Assembly (NCBI GenBank): GCA_003134755.1
Contig: PLCK01000047.1
Coordinates: 2,515-12,142, forward strand
Direction: 5' to 3'
From: Actinomycetota bacterium
GTDB lineage: Bacteria > Actinomycetota > Actinomycetes > Acidothermales > Acidothermaceae
DNA: 9,628 bases
The notes under the pieces were generated by a model, which was not told where the DNA came from, searched no databases, and saw only the letters and a program-made list of their open reading frames with translations. Of this stretch, positions 6,320 through 9,628 are shown one piece after another; position 1 is the first letter of the stretch, and each line of letters starts with the position of its first letter. The translations under genes and the position numbers were made by a program.

Positions 6320-6352
6320 GCCGCGGTCGCCGTTGTTCACGGCGACCGCGGC
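6320..6352 (+). terminator. 13-bp perfect hairpin, probable terminator of the toxin-antitoxin operon
   Basis: GCCGCGGTCGCCG at 6320-6332 and its exact complement at 6340-6352 flank the seven-base loop TTGTTCA, 50 bases after the antitoxin stop. CCTCTTCGG follows: pyrimidine-rich but without a T-run, as is common in actinobacteria. Its strength and position make it the likely transcription end, possibly in both directions. Confidence 0.65.
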
Positions 6353-6370
6353 CCTCTTCGGATTAGCGAC

Positions 6371-6418
6371 CGAACGTGGTTCCGATAGATGTCTGCACTG
6401 GTATCGGAAGCGCGTTCG
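6371..6418. repeat. 48-base imperfect palindrome
   Basis: CGAACG (6371-6376) pairs with CGTTCG (6413-6418), and TTCCGATA (6380-6387) with TATCGGAA (6402-6409), around one centre at 6394.5. The three bases between the stems (TGG opposite GCG) allow one G-C pair, one wobble and one mismatch, so it is nearly one 17-step stem with a 14-base loop. It lies 18 bases after the 13-bp hairpin. Function unknown: RNA structure, recombination site or protein-binding site. Confidence 0.6.
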
Positions 6419-6430
6419 TCCCACCGAAGA

Positions 6431-6477
6431 TGTTCAAGGCGGCGACCGCGGCTCGTGATGGCGAGACTCGTCGCCGC
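6431..6477. repeat. repeat of the terminator arm forming a third stem-loop
   Basis: TGTTCA followed by CGGCGACCGCGGC at 6431-6452 repeats the loop and right arm of the 6320-6352 hairpin (TGTTCACGGCGACCGCGGC at 6334-6352), with an extra AGG in between. Part of this copy (GCGGCGAC, 6439-6446) also pairs with GTCGCCGC at 6470-6477, with CTCG/CGAG (6452-6455 and 6462-6465) inside. The left arm at 6320-6332 could thus pair with either copy. Confidence 0.5.
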
Positions 6478-6538
6478 GGCGCCGGTGGGCTCGGCACCGC
6501 TGGGCAGGCACTTTCGTCTGGCCTCCCCTCTGGGCTCG

Positions 6539-6554
6539 GCCGCCGTCAGGCGGC
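6539..6554. repeat. small perfect hairpin GCCGCC/GGCGGC
   Basis: GCCGCC at 6539-6544 and GGCGGC at 6549-6554 enclose the tetraloop GTCA. It lies about 115 bases past the hydrolase stop in the direction of that gene and might serve as its terminator. No T-tract is seen on either strand. Confidence 0.35.
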
Positions 6555-6669
6555 ATCACGAGCGGCACGGGGAGCGGGGTCCTGACAGGCCCAGGCGCGC
6601 TGAATAGCCTCAGTGTTGCACTAATCTGACAAGAACGACAGACCGCGTTTTCATGAACATCTGTGGTGA

Positions 6670-7626
6670 TCATGCGGCGCCGAGTTTGCGCAGCGCAGTG
6701 CAGTCAGCGGCCTTCGGAACAGCCGTCACGTCAGTCCCAAGACCCTTGAGGGTCAGCGCTGCAACTAGCGGATCGGCCGGCAGGTTGATGTGATCGACGG
6801 TGTCGTCGGCACACACGTCTTGCAGCGCTACGTTCAACGCACCGTTCACCCGCGCCGAGTCCGCTGGCTGCACCACCTGATCGTGCGTGGTCCAAAGCGA
6901 CAACCATGGGACGCCGGTGCGCGCGGGCTCCGCGCCCACGAGGCTCGCCAGCAGTGACGCCCCGGGAACCATCTGCTGGCAGGCGACCGGACATGCCGAC
7001 GGCAGCAGTCCGGCCGCGAGACCGGCAAGGTCAGTGCCGTGCATCGGCGAGCCGATACTGACGACGCGTCGCACGTCCTGCGGGTGAGCGGCGACGAACA
7101 AGCCGACCACGATGCCACCCGCGGAGTATCCGACCAGGTCGACCGAGGGCGCGCCGGTCTTCAACAGCTGAGTCACGCGTGCTTCGAGAACCTGCGCCTG
7201 CTCGCGAAGATCGCCCTCCGCGTTGTTCGGCAGCTGCAACAGGATCGTGGTGCGCCCGGCGCGGTGCAGACGATCCGCAAGGCCGACCAGCATCTGGTCG
7301 TCGCCGCCGTAGCCGGGCACGAGGATCACCGGTCCTGGCCGGTCGTCGGCTGGTCGCGGGCCCGGCACGACGGCCGCCGCGGACGACGCCGGGGCGTCGG
7401 GTGTCGGGCTCGGCTCGGAGGTCGCGGACGACGCCGCAGCTGACGAGGCGGCCGTTCGTGTCGGCGGCGGTTGCGCGGTCTGATGGGCGGTTGACCGGCC
7501 GGTCGCGATCACCGTCGCAACCACTGCGATCGCCACGATGACGGCCGCGACGAGCCCGGCCAGCAGCGGTCCGCGCCAGCGCGGCGGCTGTCCGGGCCCG
7601 CTGCTGACCGGTTTCGGCTGCGTCAC
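6670..7626 (-). CDS. membrane-anchored alpha/beta hydrolase, lipase/esterase type
   Basis: A 318-residue protein starting at GTG (7626) with GAGG seven bases upstream. Residues 20-42 form one transmembrane or uncleaved signal-anchor helix after a short basic N-terminus. Residues 45-95 are a Pro/Ser/Thr/Ala-rich linker, and the catalytic domain follows outside the membrane. PVILVPGYGGD (99-109) supplies the oxyanion-hole region. GYSAG (166-170) is the nucleophile elbow with Ser168. D249 in THDQVV and H279 in VDHINL complete a plausible triad in the order of class 2 lipases and triacylglycerol-lipase-like esterases. Cysteines C212, C216, C272 and C309 could form disulfides in the exported domain. 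The natural substrate cannot be told. Its start is 51 bases from the divergent prfB start. A six-codon ORF (MSEDEV, ATG at 7643) overlaps the GTG start in another frame, perhaps by chance. Confidence 0.88.
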   Translation of the reverse strand: MTQPKPVSSGPGQPPRWRGPLLAGLVAAVIVAIAVVATVIATGRSTAHQTAQPPPTRTAASSAAASSATSEPSPTPDAPASSAAAVVPGPRPADDRPGPVILVPGYGGDDQMLVGLADRLHRAGRTTILLQLPNNAEGDLREQAQVLEARVTQLLKTGAPSVDLVGYSAGGIVVGLFVAAHPQDVRRVVSIGSPMHGTDLAGLAAGLLPSACPVACQQMVPGASLLASLVGAEPARTGVPWLSLWTTHDQVVQPADSARVNGALNVALQDVCADDTVDHINLPADPLVAALTLKGLGTDVTAVPKAADCTALRKLGAA

Positions 7627-7664
7627 ACCTCATCCTCGCTCATCGGCGTCCGGCGCGAAGCGAC

Positions 7665-7670
7665 TAGAGT
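7665..7670 (+). promoter_or_regulatory. -10 element of prfB (leaderless transcript)
   Basis: TAGAGT fits the actinobacterial TANNNT -10 consensus and lies seven bases before the prfB GTG. Transcription would then start at or next to the start codon, and no Shine-Dalgarno is present, so the mRNA is probably leaderless. The box sits in the symmetric GACTAGAGTC (7662-7671). No clear -35 is visible, which is common in these genomes. Confidence 0.55.
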
Positions 7671-7677
7671 CCTGCCC

Positions 7678-8784
7678 GTGCCACCCGCCGATCCGCGTGA
7701 GGAACTCAAGCAACTCGACGCCACCTTGTCGAGCATCGAGCAGGTCCTCGACGTCCCCAAATTGAGGCGGGAAGTTGCCGAACTCGAGGCGCAGGCGGCC
7801 GCCCCCGATCTGTGGAACGACCCCGACGCCGCGCAGCGGGTGACCAGCAAGCTCTCGCACGCTCAGGGTGACGTGCGCCGCGTCGAGGGTCTGCGGCAAC
7901 GGCTCGATGACGCGGGCGTATTGCTCGATCTCGCGGCATCCGAGGATGACCCGGGAGTACATGCAGAGGTGCTTGCCGAGATCGTTTCCCTCACCAAGGC
8001 GATCGGCGAACTCGAGGTGCGCACGCTGCTGTCCGGCGAATACGACTCCCGCGAAGCCGTGGTGACGATCAACTCCCAGGCGGGCGGCGTCGACGCGGCC
8101 GACTGGGCGCAGATGCTGCTGCGGATGTACCTGCGATGGGCCGAGCGGCACAACTACCCGACCGAGGTCTACGACACCTCCTACGCCGAGGAGGCCGGCA
8201 TCAAGTCGGCGACGTTCGCGGTCAAGGTTCCCTACGCTTACGGCACGTTGTCGCCCGAGCATGGGACGCATCGCCTGGTGCGCATCAGTCCGTTCGACAA
8301 CCAGGGCCGCCGGCAGACGTCGTTCGCCGGCGTCGACGTCGTCCCGGTCGTCGAATCTTCCGACCACGTCGAGGTTCCGGATGACGACATCCGCGTCGAC
8401 GTCTATCGCTCATCGGGTCCCGGCGGCCAGGGCGTCAACACCACCGACTCCGCGGTGCGCATCACGCACTTGCCGAGCGGGATCGTGGTCAGCTGCCAGA
8501 ACGAGCGGAGCCAGATCCAGAACCGCGCGAGCGCGATGCTGGTGCTGCAGGCCAAGCTCCTCGAGCGACGCAGGCAGGAGGAGGCGGCCAAGATGGCCGA
8601 GATCCGTGGCGACAGCACGACGAGCTGGGGAACTCAGATCCGCAATTACGTGCTGCACCCCTACCAGCTGGTCAAGGATCTGCGTACCGACGTCGAGACC
8701 GGGAACACGACAGCTGTTCTGGACGGCGAGATCGACGAGTTCATCGAGGCCGGCATCAGGTGGCGCAGGCGCGCGCCGGCTTAG
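7678..8784 (+). CDS. prfB: peptide chain release factor 2 (RF2)
   Basis: A 368-residue protein, the normal RF2 length, from GTG 7678 to TAG 8782-8784. RF2 recognises UGA and UAA stop codons on the ribosome and triggers peptide release. The SPF tripeptide that reads the stop codon is at 204-206 (RISPFDNQGR), and the GGQ motif for peptidyl-tRNA hydrolysis is at 249-251 (SGPGGQGVN). The frame is continuous: the in-frame stop and programmed +1 frameshift used by E. coli prfB near codon 26 are absent. The gene ends convergently with the small minus-strand gene, with which its stop codon overlaps. ftsE lies downstream on the same strand behind its own promoter-like element. Confidence 0.98.
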   Translation: MPPADPREELKQLDATLSSIEQVLDVPKLRREVAELEAQAAAPDLWNDPDAAQRVTSKLSHAQGDVRRVEGLRQRLDDAGVLLDLAASEDDPGVHAEVLAEIVSLTKAIGELEVRTLLSGEYDSREAVVTINSQAGGVDAADWAQMLLRMYLRWAERHNYPTEVYDTSYAEEAGIKSATFAVKVPYAYGTLSPEHGTHRLVRISPFDNQGRRQTSFAGVDVVPVVESSDHVEVPDDDIRVDVYRSSGPGGQGVNTTDSAVRITHLPSGIVVSCQNERSQIQNRASAMLVLQAKLLERRRQEEAAKMAEIRGDSTTSWGTQIRNYVLHPYQLVKDLRTDVETGNTTAVLDGEIDEFIEAGIRWRRRAPA

Positions 8785-8966
8785 TAGTGACCGGTGAGCA
8801 GCAGCAAGATCAATGCGACGAGCGCAACAACCGCGACGAGCGCCGCGGGCGGCAGGGCGGCGACGCCCTGATGGTGAAGGTGGGCGCGGGCGGCCCGGCA
8901 GGTGGGGCAGCGGCCCTCGTCGACGGGTCCGGCGCAGGCGGCGCACACGAGGTGTTCGCATGACAT
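8781..8966 (-). CDS. 61-residue zinc-ribbon membrane protein
   Basis: The chosen start is ATG (8964-8966) and the stop TAA (8781-8783). The protein begins MSCEHLVCAAC and carries two CxxC knuckles (C8/C11 and C20/C23) plus C3, expected to bind one zinc ion. A His-rich bit (HLHH, 29-32) follows, then one hydrophobic helix (about 39-58) and only three residues after it. This suggests a tail-anchored inner-membrane protein with a cytoplasmic zinc ribbon. AGGAAGG lies about 12 bases before the ATG, a rather distant ribosome site. The much longer open frame upstream is antisense to ftsE and not coding. A small protein at this place between prfB and ftsE is familiar to me from other actinobacteria, but I know no function. 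Its stop overlaps that of prfB on the opposite strand. Confidence 0.75.
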   Translation of the reverse strand: MSCEHLVCAACAGPVDEGRCPTCRAARAHLHHQGVAALPPAALVAVVALVALILLLLTGHY

Positions 8967-9124
8967 TGCGCTTGCCCGCCTTCCTCTGAACCCGGGTCCA
9001 GACGTCGCCTTCACCTTCAGTGTCCCCCGCGGAGGGCAATCTTGCGAGCCATCCGACCATCTCGTTACACAGGGTGTTTCGGCAGAAGCTGCGGCCACCT
9101 TGCGCGCCGAATGACCGGTTCGCT

Positions 9125-9139
9125 GCCCGGCGTCCGGGC
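9125..9139. repeat. perfect GC hairpin upstream of ftsE
   Basis: GCCCGG (9125-9130) and CCGGGC (9134-9139) flank CGT, ten bases before the ftsE -10 element. It covers where a -35 would lie, so it could be an operator. It could also be an RNA hairpin stopping read-through from prfB. The three-base loop and missing T-tract leave this open. Confidence 0.4.
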
Positions 9140-9149
9140 GCCTCACGCT

Positions 9150-9155
9150 TAGACT
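9150..9155 (+). promoter_or_regulatory. -10 element upstream of ftsE
   Basis: TAGACT fits TANNNT and is followed after seven bases by GTG (9163). This is exactly the spacing seen at prfB (TAGAGT, seven bases, GTG). It predicts a transcript that begins at the four-codon ORF preceding ftsE. Confidence 0.5.
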
Positions 9156-9162
9156 GGGCCGC

Positions 9163-9177
9163 GTGATGCTTCCGTGA
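9163..9177 (+). CDS. four-codon leaderless ORF coupled to ftsE
   Basis: GTG-ATG-CTT-CCG-TGA: the GTG lies seven bases after the TAGACT -10 box, as expected for a leaderless start. Its TGA (9175-9177) overlaps the ftsE GTG (9174-9176) as GTGA. A ribosome loading at the mRNA 5' end could read four codons and re-initiate on ftsE, which has no Shine-Dalgarno of its own. The peptide itself is unlikely to matter. Confidence 0.35.
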   Translation: MMLP

Positions 9178-9628
9178 TCAGGTTCGACAACGTGACCAAG
9201 GTCTATCCCAAGCAGGGCCGGCCGGCCCTCGACGACGTCTCCCTCGAGATCGACAAGGGTGAGTTCGTCTTCCTGGTCGGGGCCTCCGGGTCGGGGAAGT
9301 CGACCTTCCTGCGGCTGGTCCTGAAGGAAGAGAAGCCGAGCCTGGGTCGGGTCCACGTGGCGGGCAAGGACCTCGGGCGGCTGTCGTCGTGGAAGGTCCC
9401 GGGCCTGCGGCGCCAGATCGGGACGGTGTTCCAGGATTTCCGCCTGCTGCCGAACAAGACCGTCGAGCAGAACGTCGCGTTCGCCCTCGAGGTCATCGGC
9501 CGGCCGCGAAGCCAGATCCAGAAGGTCGTGCCCGAGGTGCTCGACCTCGTCGGCCTGGCCGACAAGGCGCACCGGCTGCCGGGCGAGCTGTCCGGTGGCG
9601 AGCAGCAGCGGGTGGCCATCGCGCGTGC
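9174..9628 (+). CDS. ftsE: cell division ATP-binding protein FtsE, N-terminal part
   Basis: The frame opens at GTG 9174 (M-I-R-F-D-N-V-T-K-V-Y) and runs off the window after 151 codons. FtsE is the ABC ATPase of the FtsEX complex, which links cytoplasmic ATP hydrolysis to activation of cell-wall hydrolases at the division site. The Walker A motif GASGSGKST is at 36-44 (K42), the Q-loop glutamine is Q87 in VFQDFRLL, and the signature LSGGEQQ is at 139-145. The Walker B aspartate, D-loop and H-loop lie beyond the end. The LVLKEEKPSLGRVHVAGKDL stretch agrees with actinobacterial FtsE. The start fits family members beginning MI-x-F/L-D-x-V-T-K. ftsX and smpB usually follow. Confidence 0.97.
   Translation, partial: MIRFDNVTKVYPKQGRPALDDVSLEIDKGEFVFLVGASGSGKSTFLRLVLKEEKPSLGRVHVAGKDLGRLSSWKVPGLRRQIGTVFQDFRLLPNKTVEQNVAFALEVIGRPRSQIQKVVPEVLDLVGLADKAHRLPGELSGGEQQRVAIAR

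Larger units (their letters stand above)
6270..6669. other. intergenic region between converging genes, rich in inverted repeats
   Basis: These 400 bases separate the antitoxin (plus) from the hydrolase (minus), whose 3' ends face each other. I find no convincing gene. The plus-strand ORFs (6376-6585, 6389-6607) are Arg/Ala/Gly-rich with no ribosome site. A minus-strand fragment ending at 6363 (NALPIPVQTSIGTTFGR) looks somewhat protein-like but is broken upstream. The stretch contains at least four stem-loops in 6320-6554. The last 60 bases before the hydrolase stop have lower GC and no obvious structure. Confidence 0.5.

Noticed and set aside
6363..6460. Minus-strand fragment ending NALPIPVQTSIGTTFGR
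   Set aside because: It looks mildly protein-like, but no clean upstream reading frame or start could be followed and it overlaps the 48-base palindrome.
7678..7780. Programmed frameshift in prfB
   Set aside because: The reading frame is continuous, with no in-frame TGA and no CTT-TGA slip site.
8781..9572. 263-residue minus-strand ORF reaching into ftsE
   Set aside because: Only its last 61 codons look like a protein. The rest is antisense to ftsE and the intergenic region.

Overview
This 9.6 kb window comes from the chromosome of a high-GC Gram-positive bacterium (Actinomycetota). The evidence is uniformly GC-rich coding sequence, GTG starts, weak T-poor terminators, TANNNT-type -10 boxes a few bases from start codons (leaderless transcripts), the large actinobacterial-type NAD-dependent glutamate dehydrogenase, and the prfB / small zinc-ribbon protein / ftsE neighbourhood. 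I cannot fix the genus from sequence alone. Nothing indicates a phage, plasmid, insertion sequence, CRISPR array, tRNA or rRNA.

Layout, left to right. (1) 1-1332: the 3' end of the giant NAD-glutamate dehydrogenase gene. (2) 1333-2178: about 850 bases without a conventional gene but full of signals. These are a concentric imperfect palindrome, a cluster of GATCACT motifs ending in a perfect 13-base palindrome, a seven-codon ORF (MRSTSWN) behind the best Shine-Dalgarno sequence in the window, a strong GC hairpin, and alternative pairings that reach the ribosome binding site of the next gene. (3) 2179-4686: a membrane-anchored GGDEF-EAL protein with a dead GGDEF site and an intact EAL site, so a probable c-di-GMP phosphodiesterase. 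(4) 4829-5320: a short TadE/TadG-like pseudopilin-type protein with no other tad genes beside it. (5) 5386-6269: a HigBA-like toxin-antitoxin pair with a palindromic operator touching the toxin start codon. (6) 6270-6669: 400 bases of closely packed inverted repeats between converging genes. (7) 6670-7626, minus strand: a membrane-anchored alpha/beta hydrolase (lipase/esterase type), divergent from prfB. (8) 7678-8784: prfB, peptide chain release factor 2. (9) 8781-8966, minus strand: a 61-residue zinc-ribbon plus transmembrane protein whose stop codon overlaps that of prfB. (10) 9150-9628: a promoter-like element, a four-codon leaderless ORF, and the first 151 codons of ftsE.

How the genes fit together. 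prfB and ftsE are housekeeping genes (translation termination; divisome ABC ATPase), and ftsX would be expected just beyond the window. The c-di-GMP protein next to a Tad-type pseudopilin is compatible with control of surface attachment, but this rests on proximity alone. The toxin-antitoxin pair sits between the two halves as an accessory insert.

The least ordinary parts are the structured leader of the GGDEF-EAL gene, the hairpin array after the toxin-antitoxin pair, and the mini-ORF coupled to ftsE. All are read from sequence alone, without folding-energy or homology calculations.
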